Source: Takakia lepidozioides (lineage: Eukaryota; Streptophyta; Takakiopsida; Takakiales; Takakiaceae). From it: 64,000 bases of DNA. This document shows, in pieces, positions 45,418 to 57,093 of the stretch (its first letter is position 1; the number at the start of each line of letters is the position of its first letter). Location of the stretch: assembly GCA_030704615.1 (NCBI GenBank), contig CM060733.1:19966001-20030000 (forward strand), given 5' to 3'. A program made the translations under genes and the position numbers. The notes under the pieces were generated by a model that saw nothing but the letters and a program-made list of their open reading frames with translations, had not been told where the DNA came from and made no database searches.

Positions 45418-47445
45418 CGTTGTCATGGCCGCTCCCCACTGTCGGTAACGGAAGTGCCAAAATGCGAACCAGTCTTCCAGTGCCCTCATGTTGTCCTTCG
45501 ATGCCGCTCCAGATGAGTACCACCAAGCACGAATTGTCTGGAACAATGTATTCGCTTCCCCCATAGTTTTGGCGTCTTTGTACTGTTTGCACAGTTGACG
45601 ATGCATACTTTGCATATCTGGCTTGATGTATGTCTTTGTGTGTTTGTCCAGGGATTGTGTCCAATGGAAAAGACACGTACGTTCTCTTCCAGGCATTGGC
45701 ACTTTTGGATCTCCCGTCCCGAACACAATGCGGATAGCGTTGAAGTTAGCTTGAGCACTATCGGCCATAAAACCAACAAAATTGGGAGATGGGAGACCAT
45801 TGGAGGCCATAACACGAATGAGAGCTTCCCACATGAGCTGCTGTGAATCTGTGTCCTCTGACTGCATGTCACACACTGCAATTGTCATGACCCGCTGATA
45901 CACAGGGTCGTAAACATGACATGCCATTGTGGTCCAATCTTTAACCCTCTTGACGTGATCAAACATAAGGAAGCAGTTGCCAAGATTGCCACCCTTCTGC
46001 ATACGTTTAACTAGGCTGACCCCGCTGCCCTCACCTTTTGTGGACATTTTGAACAAGAACACTTTCCTGGCTCCTTGTCCCGGGAAAACGCTATCTTGGA
46101 TGTAGTCGTACATGCTCCTTTTCTTCAAATCCATAATATTGTCCATATAACCTCGGCTCCCAGAGCCCATTCTTAAAGCGTTCACCTGATTCCTAATGTT
46201 TGGAGAAGTCAAAGTTGAGAAATGGTCCATAACAATGTCCAAAGCTGGTCCCTCCAGTATTCCTCCAACCGAATTTGATGCACACAGAATACGGCTTTCC
46301 AGAAAGGACTTGCTCACCCCCATGGCAATTGCAGATGTGGTTCCAGTTGGATTGGTATCCAACTCTTGCCTTATCAGACGCGAGACTGTGTCAACGCTCT
46401 CCCTATAATCCCCCTTGGACACGGGGTGGTTGTGAAAACCAAAATGGACACAGGCTCTAGTCAGGGTTTTGAATCGATGCACCACATAATACATTCTGGC
46501 GCCACACAAAGCAAGGCAACAAGGTGGTACCCTACAGAACTTGCACACAAAAGTGTTACTATATGGTGGTGTCACCCCAGGCTTGAATGGATTCTCACTG
46601 ACACCATCCCATTCGCTATGGTTTTGCACACCTGACAATGCGAAGTGTCTGCATTTCATGTTCTCGCATTTCAGGTGCCCATTACAGACTATTCGCCTGA
46701 ATATGAGGTTGTCGTTGTTGTGAATATTGGAGGTTTTTGTGCGGCACCAATGGTGCCCATCGTGCTTTTTGTCCATTCCTTCCAGGAGACTGGAAATTCC
46801 CCCCACGCGACCAGGAGGAGGCAGCTCGAAAACAGTATTACCATCAAAAGATTCCGGCAAGAATGCCACCCTCTGAATATTGAAAGTGCTCCAGTCTATC
46901 CCCCTCAACTCACTCTTGAACCCTGCCATCCCACCCATGGCTTTCAGTTTAGGAATGACACTGGTGATCTCCTCCACATCTGCTTCTTCATGTGGACATG
47001 GCTGATCCATGGGCGGTAGTGCACATGTGTCATCGGAGGATGAGTCCGAAAGCTCAACTACAGTGTTAACAGTACTCGTCTCCTTCTTGACAACCACGGG
47101 TGTTTTCTCCTGGGCCACTGATGTTGCCGTGCCAGGAGTTACGAACGATCCTGTAGACTGTCTCAGAGGAGCACTAAGCACCCTGTATCTGCCTAGAGGC
47201 ACTCTCCATTGTGTGGTTGGTGCAGTATGCGAAGGTTTCTGGAACGCGTACTTGAGCAGTTTTCCATTGGCATCGTACACTTCCCTCTGAAGGAATAGAG
47301 TTCCATTTTCCAACCGAAACTGCGTTGCGAGGACGAGTTCATGCACCACCGCAAAACCATCATCTTCCACCTCGTAAGAAAATGGCACAGGGTGGTCCTC
47401 ACTGAAGAAGTCCGCGTCAAGGGAGCCCATGGCTTGGGAGGCCAT
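45418..47445 (-). pseudogene. Mutator-like transposase, exon 1
   Basis: The frame starts MASQAMGSLDADFFSEDH. Features in order are an acidic linker, a FLYWCH/WRKY-GCM1-like zinc region (CKFCRVPPCC, TRACVHFGFHNHP) and the transposase core. The core has CFLMFDHVKRVKDWTTMACH, YDPVYQRVMTIAVCDMQSED and FVGFMADSAQANFNAI, where the Asp residues fit the MULE DDE pattern. GRERTCLFHWTQSLDKH gives the usual C-x2-H after it. This exon has no stop. The gene is broken only by the gypsy insertion and one later frame change, so it decayed recently. Terminal inverted repeats were not identified. Confidence 0.88.
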
Positions 47446-48130
47446 CTGCCAATGTTGCTTCTGAACGCAGAGTTCACCGTCCGATGGTGCTTCTGAATGC
47501 AGAGTGTATTAGAGCGAAGTTTTTGGCTACATAGAAGACGTCATTACACACAATTGCAGGTATCGGTCCTGCTTGCAGATCTCCTAACGCGGGTTGGCAC
47601 ATCAAAGAAATGTGTCCCCGTGCGAACCAAGCGGATGGTGACAGAGTGCCCAACTGCGGAGTGCATAATGTCAGCCCTAATGAAAGAATCCAACTGTTAT
47701 TTTGCAGGTGCCCCAACAGTGCATTGGTTGAGAGGTTGACTGACAGAGCCGCCATTTGGCTGTCATGTCAGAGAGTCCAGAAGAGATGCCCATTTCCATT
47801 CAATTTTAACGGCACCTGCATTGCTGTACAACTGTACATACTTGACATTCCTCTGAAACATCCCAAAAGATATTACCCAATAATGAACTTTTTCGGATGA
47901 GAGGAGTTTATACCCGAACGAATTTTGGATGGAAGAGGAACTAATGATTTCCGCAGATATTCATAACGGTTAGATGGGCACGTGTTCGCCATGCATGTGG
48001 AATGAGCATGTGGCGAACAGGTTGTTCCGAGCGATCATTTTGGCGTTGAAGGCCTTGCGGTGACCCTCCCCTAGCCCTCTTTTTCCTTCTTTTCCTTATT
48101 GTCCTTGCAACCCTGGATTCTGCAGAGACG
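47446..48130. other. Spacer between the transposase and ParB copy II
   Basis: No convincing gene. A short near-direct repeat, TGCTTCTGAACGCAGAGT and TGCTTCTGAATGCAGAGT, lies at about 47456-47505. It may belong to the end or promoter of the Mutator-like element. Confidence 0.4.
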
Positions 48131-48632
48131 GTGACCCCACTCCGAGGGAGAAGCAAGCGTCGAAGAACACTTTATTTCACATCAAAGAAGCAAAGGGCAT
48201 GCGCTAAGGAGAGGATGAGGAAGGCGAGACGGGAACTTAGAATGGGTGAAGAAACCTCCGGCGGAGATGAGAACGAAGGGCAAAACAGGATTTTGCAACC
48301 ACATTTTGGAGATGAAGGTCTTGAAGTGATCCCGGAGGCGACCGAAGAGCAACCTCCAATAGAAGGGGGGAGGATGAGGAAGTGAGTTGGGCTCGGGAGG
48401 AAGCACTGCGAGTGGAGAACCAGGTCTCGAAAGAGCAGGGAGGAGAGATGGACGCGGAAACTCTGCCGTCTGCCCTTGTTTCGCACCACCGGGACCTCGG
48501 AAGCATGCTACCTCCAGACCACATGGAAAAGTTGAATGCCTCAGGACCATCATCAAGTGCAAAGAAGAAACCGGAGGTGGCTATGAACTATCTTTTGCCT
48601 TTTCTGTTTTTGTCTTTTTCATGCTAAACATA

Positions 48633-49169
48633 GAGGTCGACTTCAACCTTGCGTTGACGCAAGGTTGATTTCGACCTCCTAAGTATATGATGTGGGCATG
48701 AAAATAGTGCAGAAGCTGCCCTACAAACAAGCTATGCAGAGCTGGGGAAGATAAATGCTTCCGATGCATCATCAATTGCTAAGATGAAAGCAGAGAATGC
48801 AATCTACTTTTCCAATAGATATTTTGTTTGCTGAACACCAAATCGAGAGCTCCTAATCAACCTTGCATCAACGCAAGGTTGATGCCGACCTCCAGAGTGT
48901 ATGTTTAGGGTTTAGGTGAATCGAAGCAGATGCAGCACTCAAACCAACCTTGCGTTGACGCGAGGCTGATTTTGATGCCTCTTTTGTTCACTCCAAGAGG
49001 CCGAATTCTCGTACAATGAACTGCAAGGTAGGGAAAATTGATTATTTGAAGCTCCCAGAAGAACCCTGCATCAACGCAAAGCATATATTGGGTTCAAAAG
49101 AAATTCCGAGATGCCTGTCAGACTAAGCTACATCCCCATCAATCAACCTTGCGTCAACGCAAGGTTGAT
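48633..49169. repeat. Class C palindromes, cluster 1
   Basis: Copies lie at 48633-48678, 48856-48883, 48945-48968, 49061-49082 (degenerate) and 49142-49169, with core CCTTGCGTTGACGCAAGG. The first is exceptional: the inner palindrome is framed by inverted GAGGTCGA/TCGACCTC, giving 46 bp of near-perfect symmetry. All lie in presumed introns near the 5' end of ParB copy II. Confidence 0.88.
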
Positions 49170-51040
49170 CCATGGGAGCTCAATCTGTCACTCACAGGAT
49201 ATTCATTCTTTGCAGAGGAAAAGAAAAAGGAAATCCGTCGGGGAAGATTTGGCAGTGTCAGAAGGTGATTTTGAGGAAGAGTCATTGGAGGGCCACTATG
49301 AAGACAAGGCCAAGGAGATTATGGGTGGGCAAAAAGTGAACTCGTCGAAGGTGATTCTGTCGATGGAGGTTCCCGGCGGAAACTTGGTCATTCCGCTTTG
49401 CAGGATGATCTCCATGCCCGCTGTTCGACCAGCATTGAGGAATGACATCACGAAGTTGAAGAACAACTTTGTTCACGGCTATGTCAAGGGATCTGCAGTG
49501 TTCTACGTATCCACTATGAACACGAAAGGAGAGGAGTGTCTTGTAACGGAGGACATTGAGCAAAGTTGGGATGCTGCTGGCGGGATGTAAACAGGGAGTT
49601 CGAGTTTAAGCTGTCCAAAAAGACCTCCACAAAAGCATTTATGGGAAAGATGTTTTTTGTCTAGGATGGGAACCACAGACTGCTTGCCTGGATGGATTAC
49701 ATTTCAAGCATGCATACGGACGACATCGAATGGCACTGGAGCGTGGTTTCCATGGTTCTCGACCACAAAGGACGTGTCACGCAGCTCCTTACAGCCATGC
49801 ACGACATAAACAAGTAATTTGCCAACATTGTGTCTGTTCCGAGTTCCCACAATTTGGAATCCACTTATGAGTTGAAGGTTTTTCCAGGTCCAATGAAACC
49901 TCTCATGTGACGACCAATCTCTGCTTCCGCATCCAGAAGATAGGGCTGATGCCATTGGATTCATTCACGAACGTGCTCAATCCTCAGCAGATGAAGAGGT
50001 GTGCTGAGAAGAAGACAAGCACATGGTACAGCTTGACAAGAGAGGCTTTTCTTGACTACATGTACACTGTAAGCTTCTTGACACTTGTTTGCTTGTTGTT
50101 ACTGCAGATTTTGTCAAGAAACGCCAGTGTTTGATTCTTTTACCTGTTATGAATGCAAGCAAGAAATAACAGAAACTGGTTTGAAGGCGAAAGCTGAGTA
50201 CTATGATTCCCACACAGAAGAGCAGAGGTCTGCAACTGGGCTTGAGAACATGATGAAATTCGAGATGAACAATCAAAGGAAGAACCTCATGAGTGCATTC
50301 GACAAACAAATCCGGATAGCAGATCCAGGTCTTGGCACGGAATTTCTGGAGCAGGTGAAAGCACATTATGACAAGTATGGCTTTAAGCCAGAAATGACTC
50401 AAGAGAAACTACATCGCCTTTCCATTTCAATGGTGGACAATGCAACCAAAATCAGGTGGTTGGAGATCTGGAATTCGGATCCACTTGTGAGAGACACCAA
50501 CATGTTCCCAACTCCTGAGAGGGACTCGAAGACACAAGCAATAAAAGTTGTTAGCGACCACACATTCGACCAGTGGCTACACAAAGCCACATTCTGGAGC
50601 CAGGTATGGTTTCCACAAAACCATTTTCAGAAAGTAGTGTTGCTCCGTAATGTCTCGCGAATTCTTATGAGCTTTCTTGTTGCAGTTAGAAAAACGTGCA
50701 GTCGCTGCATTTGGGGAGTCCATGGCAGACTACAAAATCCAGATGGCTTGCCCCCGGATCACACTGGAGGCCTACATCAGGAGATGGAAGCTCGCTGTCT
50801 GGAACAACTGCTTCTTCAGGGAGTTTGAGAAAGACAAAGGAATCTCCAGGTCATACGAATTCAAAAACTAGTACAACAGCGAGCAAGCAATGAAACGAGT
50901 GTTGTACAAGTGTGACCTCCTTGAAACAAATTTGGTACTTGAAGGGCATGTTTCTGCATTCTTGTGTTGTACTTTCTATATAACAGCTCGAATTTGCAGG
51001 TTATGAGGGAGCTCTGAGGGCTCTGGATGTGCAATCGAGC

Positions 51041-51661
51041 AACATTGCGTTAACGCAAGCTTGTATCCCGTTGTTTTGGTTTCAATTTCCTATAGGTGGG
51101 GTCTCCCATAATGCCATTTTTCTCCATGTGAAAGGTGAAAAACTGACAGGAAAATTAGCCTTGCGTCAACGCAAGGTTGATGAAGGGCCAGGCTATGTAG
51201 GTTTACCTGGGTTTTTGGGCTATAATTTGCTGTCATTTCCAGTTTCAATGCTGCCAAGATGAACATAAAGTCTGTTTGGAGTCTGTTTGAAATGCTATTT
51301 AGAGCTTATTCTGTACCATCAAACAGACTTGCGTTGACGCAACGTTGTTTGGTGGTATGGATTGCTAGAAATGTCCCGCAGCAATACCCTGATTTCCATA
51401 CAATTGTAGGAAAGTTGTGGTTGTCAGATACCATGGACATGTGTTTCAACAGAGGAAATCAACATTGCGCCAACGCAATGTTGAATATCCGTACCAGTAG
51501 ATATTCGAAATGATGTTTTCAAGCACTGTTTTCCATTTCCACTGTAAATGAAAACAACCTTGCGTTGAAGCAATGTTGAATTGCCCTTGTCAAAGAACAG
51601 TTCTCCGCATTTTGTGTTTCCCATTTCTGCTCGATTCAACATTGCGTCAACGCAAGGTTGA
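51041..51661. repeat. Class C palindromes, cluster 2
   Basis: Copies lie at 51041-51062, 51156-51180, 51316-51356, 51459-51484, 51555-51578 and 51636-51661, spaced about 80-160 bases. All six are inside the single intron (about 50870-51783) of ParB copy II. Versions CAACATTGCG/CGCAATGTTG and CAACCTTGCG/CGCAAGGTTG both keep symmetry. Confidence 0.9.
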
Positions 51662-53836
51662 TTCGGGACTGCAAAGGTGATTTCTGCGTGTTGCTTTCCT
51701 GCATTTCAATATCCTTTTCCTGATGTGTGAGCTGTTTCATTTTCAGATCGAATGACTGCCTGGATTTTGTGTGTGTGATTCAGGTACATGTATCATGTCC
51801 TCATACCGGGAAAGTACCTTAGCGATGACCCAGACTTCATCTACTCATGGGCTGACCCCTCCAATGACAAGACAATGTACACGGCTGGTATTGCCAGAGA
51901 CTGGAGCAGGGCGCACTTCAGAGACTGTGGGTGGTACCTCGACCTGCCAAAACAAGACACACCATTCGATGAAGTTGTTTTGAGAAACCTGAACGACAAC
52001 GCAGCAGCAATTGCCCCACTGGCTAACAAAGACATTCAGGATAGAATCATTTCTGCTCTAGTTGCAAAAGAGCCCGAGAAATCTACTACTCCAAAACGAA
52101 AGGGGAAGATTGTCGGGGATCCAAAGGGGAAGGGGAAAAGTGCAGCTCCTCAAGGACAGGGACCGTCAGAGGTCCCTGAAAGACAGCCTTCTCCAACTAG
52201 GAGGGATAGGAGAACATCAAAGTTGAGGGAGCAGCCTTTCGAGGCGAGAGAACATCCCTCTAGGGTTTTGGGACAGTTCAATCGTCAGGTGCTGAATGAA
52301 AGTTTACTTGCAATGATGGAGTCCAGGAAGTCCACATTCAAAGGGGTGCCCTCGAAATCATGGGACATGCTTGTTTCGTTCCTCACTCAGGTAAGCACAT
52401 ATGTCTTAACTATTGTATGAGTGATTTTGGTTTGGCCACTTGTTCTGACTTATCCAGGGTGTTGATCTCGTGCTGGATTTGGATTTGGCTTCTTACACTG
52501 TCTCCTGTTTTTTGCTGAAGGTCACAAAAAGTCCGGATTGGGTGAATGGAGTTCAGCAGGCATACGCGACTAACCTTGTGGTGCTGGACATTCCTGACGG
52601 TTTTCCTGTCCCTGATGTGTTCCCTTCCAATTCGACCCCGACTTGGAACAAATCGGATTCTCGTTACTGGCAGTGGGCTTTCTCATTCAGCAACAAATTC
52701 CTTTTTGACTCGGGGGCTCTTCTTCTCATGCAGTCAAAGGACACGTCGGCACGAAGAACTCTTTTCAGCTACATGAAAGCTTCCGGGTTTCGTGTCATCA
52801 AAACTTGGACATGCATCAATGCTCTGCCTCTTACGAAGGGTGAGTTCCCGGGGCAGAAAGTGAGTTGGTTCCTCTCAATTAAAGTTTCATGGTTTTTCAG
52901 TAAATCAAAAGGTAGGTTGTGTCTTTTGCCTCATGCTCTCTTCGTGATTATTGACAGACTCGAGTGTTCGAAGCTTTGTGCCTGGTGAGGCGGAAGGACA
53001 CTCTTCCTCCTGGTGTTGCTGAGTTCCAGTTGAGGGACCTTGCAGCTCACATTGACCCCACCTGCGAGCCTGTGGAGGATGATGTTATCTTCAATTACGT
53101 CGACTCGGGTCGAACTATGAAAAGGTCGATTGGTGTCCCTTGGAGAGGTGCACGGGAGAAATCTCCAGCTTTCATGCAGACTTGGGTGGAGACATGCAGC
53201 CGTCATGGTGGACGAGTGGTTGACTTGTCTATGGGCACAGGTGGGGCCCTTCACATTGTGTTTGACATATGGGCAGTGACCTTAGGGAAGCCCTGTTTTA
53301 ATTTCTCGTTCGTCTTGGATTTGCAGGAGCATCTTTTCATGCTTGCAAGAGCGCTGGAAGGCACTTCTTTGGCATGGAGGCTGATACGGAGCTCTTCTCA
53401 AGCGAGCTTCGTCAGCTTGAGTCCGGCACTACTTCTGCCCCATCCACATAGGGACTTCTGGAGGAGCCCGAAGCGCCTGAGGAGGATCTCGACGTGGACT
53501 ACGATTTTGAGTGTGAGTAAGTTCGGCTGTAGTCGTGCAAAATATGTTGCATTTACTTGTGTCATTCCCGTTTGACAGATGGTTGCTTACATTGTCTATA
53601 TCTGGATGTTAACATCTACCACCATTCCTCTTCTTGCTTTCCGGCACCAGTCATCGAATCAGCAGACACCTTTCGGTTTCCAAGGATACTACATGTCCCC
53701 GAGTCCCCCTAGAGCTTACCGCTTGCCGGTTTACGCTGAAGCTTGCGCACGGGTATTATCCCAACAATCAATGTATTCGCATCTACATGAAGGTCGTGGA
53801 AAAAAAAACGTCGCGGATGTGCTGCTGTATTCATAG

Positions 53837-54229
53837 ATGATATTGCTGTAAACTCTGGAAGTGGTTCCTCTGAAACCTCCAATAGTTCTTGAGGTTCAAG
53901 TACCGAGGCTCAATAAATTGTGTTTTGGTTTTGCTTCCATCCCCAAACTGTTTTTCTAGTTCTTTGCGCGTTCCCGTAAGTACAGATAGGGATTGCCTGG
54001 GGTAGGTCTTCGGAATCCGGAATTGAAAAATGTTTGTGGGTTGGAATGAATGTACTGCTTTGCAAAACAAAAGGGTTTGCTTTTAATATTCAGTTCTCTA
54101 GTGGGCGATCTCCTCATTCCAAAGGGATGACCTCAATCATAAACCATCCGCAAACCTGCCATTGTTCTCGGCTAGAAAGAATATTCATGTGGGGGCAATG
54201 AAGAGGGATAAAAAATAAGGATCCGCGGT
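53837..54229. other. Downstream flank of ParB copy II
   Basis: No gene is recognised. It probably contains the 3' untranslated region and an intergenic start. Confidence 0.4.
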
Positions 54230-54830
54230 AATAGGGGAAGCCAAGGGGAAAGCAAGGTATTAGGGCCTAAACACGTGGATGCTTGCTTACGTGGCGTGAG
54301 CGAAGCCAGGCTCACAGGCTCACGCGCAAGCATCCCCCCGTGCGGCCGCCACCACCCGAAAAAAAACAAAAAAACCAATGTTTGGCGCTTCGCCACGTGG
54401 CGCCTGCCAGTGCGTGCGGAACGTGGCAGGCCAGGACGCGCACGTGCGGGCTGTACCGCCTGGCCGTGTGGCGATGCGCCGAGGTGCGGCCGAAATCCCA
54501 AAAAAATAAAAAAATAAAAATTGGCGCCTTGTGTTTGACCTAATCCGTGGTTGAGAGTTAGGTCAAATGACACTCCATCACAAAATAAAGGGAGGGTTTA
54601 TGGCGGCGCCTTGGGGTTAGGTCAAACCTCACCGCCGTTGGATCACGATAAGCCAATAGCAAAGATCTTGGCGATCGAACGGACGGTGTGCGGCTTAACT
54701 CCGCGATGCGCCGCACGCCCTCTGTTCGATCGTCAAGATCATTTGACGGGTCGCGGGCTCTCTACGTCCGTCAGATTTGTGACAGTCCTAATCAACGGTT
54801 GGAGCACTTGATCCATGTGGTGTATTCTTA
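54230..54830. repeat. GC-rich repeat block, second copy
   Basis: 54361-54492 closely matches 29640-29765 (GGCGCTTCGCCACGTGGCGC, GGGCTGTACCGCCTGG). The flanks share GCGTGAGC/GCTCACGC pairs and the CGTTGGATC/GATCGAACGG theme (54640-54740) with the block at 28917-29900. It is probably the same non-coding dispersed element. No gene. Confidence 0.65.
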
Positions 54831-56303
54831 ATCATTTGCATTGGCGCATTAACAGCGCCCTGACCACCGCCAGATCTGCTGGGAGTCCATATCCACGGCG
54901 GGAACACTCCATCCTTGTGCTCGTTTACGCACCTCTGTGAGTGTACCACGTACACCACACGTTAGGTAGAGGCATATATAATCTGTCATTCTGCACTCAT
55001 GCGTCCTTTTTTTTTCTCTCTTGCTCTGTCCTCCAGTCTGTCCTCCTCAGTCCATCCTATTTGTGTACCTTTGCATCTTTTTTTGTGTACCTTTGCATCA
55101 GCCAATATTCTCATGAGTATTTGCCTTGAGCTTTAGGGTTTACCAGAACATCTATTCATGTACAGACACGAGTTCATCGTGTAGTCAGATTATGTTCAAG
55201 CACATTAGTGTTTGTTTTAGGTTTTAGAGATTTCAAGGTTTGTTTCATTTCTTCGTTACATACCTTAGTCTCCCTACATTTTTACAGTTATCTTTATTTA
55301 ACTATCATCCATGCCTCATCCACTTGGATGATTATTCATCCATAGTAATGTCGACATTAGTGTCAAGGTCTGGCAGATTGTTGTTTAAAAACAAGCTAAA
55401 GTCTCATCACTTGACCTTCACTCTGTCCCACATCACATCAAATACCTAAAAGTACCTACTAGTGCATCTGAATATGATAACATGTCATCTTCTTCACTTG
55501 GTTTTTTTTTTTTTTTTTTTTTTTTTTTCCCTGGGTCTTCATTAACATATTCACCTGATTTATTGAATGACTCTATATTAGGATATCCAGTAAAGGCTGT
55601 TATTTTTTTTCTATCTATCTTTATCCGTCGAGACTAAAGAACGTCGACATTCATATCGACGTTCTATTTTTTACATCATTTCTTATTTTTCTTGGTCCTC
55701 ATCGACATATCCACATGACATATTCTAATTCTCTTAATATTTCTTCATCGGTCGGAGTTTTCTTTATTTCTATCTCTTAATTAGGATATTCCGCTACAGT
55801 CATTCTATTTTTCCTATTTATCTCTATCAGTAGAGACTAAGGAACGTTGACATTCATTTCGACGTTCTGTCTTTTCTCGCAATGGATTCCTTATCATCTG
55901 GTCTCAAATCTTTCTGTGTCACAAAACGACGAGGGTTGTAGACAACTATCTGAATGTGACTAGTGAAGGTCAGTGTCATGGGCGTCCATTGACCTCATTA
56001 ACAATTAGTGTGATAATCACTACATTTGAGAATGGCTATGGGACGATGCAATTGTCATATCCTCATATGGATGCAGACACACTAACTGAGGCTCTTGGGA
56101 CACCTGTCATGTGGGATTTGTGTGACATCTCTTTGGACTATCCTAACTCTAGTCCAGAATGTCATTTCTCGTCCAAAGATGGAGATGGATCATAAGAATC
56201 CGTGGATGGAGAAAATCCTCAGAGCCCTCTTGGAAGAAGTAATTGGAGAAATCGTATGTGTATCCTCTTAACGGAAAAAGGCGGTGACATCTACGAGGGA
56301 AGA
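54831..56303. other. AT-rich gene-poor stretch
   Basis: Contains a T27 run (55502-55528), pyrimidine-rich sequence and three class A palindromes. The frame 55956-56195 has no recognisable features. Near-repeats ATCTATC-TTATC-CGTCGAGACTAAAGAACG (about 55615 and 55825) frame two of the palindromes. No gene is supported. Confidence 0.4.
55347..55866. repeat. Class A palindromes, cluster 3
   Basis: Copies lie at 55347-55369, 55640-55663 and 55843-55866, with AACGTCGACAT and ATNTCGACGTT arms. The last two share flanks (GAGACTAA-GAACG), suggesting they were duplicated with some surrounding sequence. Confidence 0.82.
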
Positions 56304-56390
56304 TGTCGTGCGCATACATATCGCTACACAACTACATCGCTGTCCAAACCACACCACACATATATGCACAATAAAGTAGTCTGCCACAAT
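56304..56390 (-). repeat. Extra 87-bp copy of the gypsy element 3 LTR start
   Basis: The 87 bases are essentially identical to 56749-56835. On the minus strand they are the first 87 bases of the LTR, placed again directly after the LTR's end, and are then followed by unrelated sequence. Confidence 0.85.
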
Positions 56391-56833
56391 GATAAGAAAG
56401 CTTGGAAAGACACACACTCTCAACACAAGAAATGTGAAATCCCTCAACATCACTCGTTAAAACAGTAGTCGAGCCAGGGGCACCCCAAGCTATGGGGACT
56501 CCACCCCACAACAACCTACACTCCCATCATGAGTACACTCAGATCTAAACGCATGCAGGAGCCCGGTCGCGCAGGCTCAACTCGAGAGAGATGAGCTGCG
56601 CGATTGCCGCTCTCGTGAAGATAAGACGGACCAGGTGTCAAACTAAACTTGACACCTGATTTAACACTTGACCTAAATCCAAGTGTTAAATACAAATAAC
56701 TAGTTTTATTCTAGCTGTTTTCACACTGTGCTTATTTAACTTGACAGCTGTCGTGCGCATACATATCGCTACACAACTACATCGCTGTCCAAACCACACC
56801 ACACATATATGCACAATAAAGTAGTCTGCCACA
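56390..56833 (-). repeat. 3' LTR of gypsy element 3
   Basis: On the minus strand it begins TGTGGCAGACTACTTTATTG and ends TTATCA (TG...CA, about 444 bases). A polypurine stretch AGGGGGGCGAT lies just before it at about 56834-56845. The other LTR is outside the window. Confidence 0.75.
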
Positions 56834-57093
56834 ATCGCCCCCCTAGCTGGTGGATAGGTCCCTCTACCTCCAGATAGCTACAAGATGTAATAGCCACAGC
56901 CGTACTAAGTCCTCTATCACTGTCCCTATTGTACTCAAACTCTATAGACCAAGAGGCTGGGTACAAGAGTAGCCCCATCGTTAGTCGCCATCTTGCAATC
57001 TGTGAACTTGAGCCAGGACCTCGTGTGTTCAAGGTCTCCTAGTAGCTGGGCCTTGCGTTGCTTGTTAGCCTCCCATGGTTGTATCCACTCCCA

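Larger units (their letters stand above)
48131..53836 (+). pseudogene. ParB-like plus beta-class amino-methyltransferase gene, copy II, decayed
   Basis: Exons are about 48131-48378 (basic), 49203-49900, 49905-50070, 50107-50603, 50686-50868, 51784-52389, 52459-52839, 52958-53240 and 53327-53520. A ParB/sulfiredoxin-like domain reads NLVIPLCRMISMPAVRPALR, GYVKGSAVFYVS, then after a frameshift (about 49586) and a TAG, DGNHRLLAWMDYI. A long helical middle and a Lys/Pro-rich linker follow. The methyltransferase end has a degenerate motif IV (NLVVLDIPDGFP, where DPPY is expected), then EKSPAFMQTW and GGRVVDLS. Removing intron 53241-53326 restores MGTGASFHACKSAGRHFFG, the FxGxG/GRxxxGxE block of these enzymes. 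Other stops lie at about 49816, 49908 and 53449. The intron proves a eukaryotic gene. Bacteria and phages have ParB-methyltransferase fusions. Confidence 0.65.

Noticed and set aside
48633-51661. CRISPR array
   Set aside because: The repeats are palindromic, irregularly spaced over kilobases and lie in introns of a eukaryotic gene; no uniform spacers or cas genes.
48131-53836. Bacterial or phage contamination as the source of the ParB-methyltransferase sequence
   Set aside because: Exons are separated by GT-AG introns whose removal rebuilds the SAM-binding motif, and the locus is embedded in plant-type transposons.
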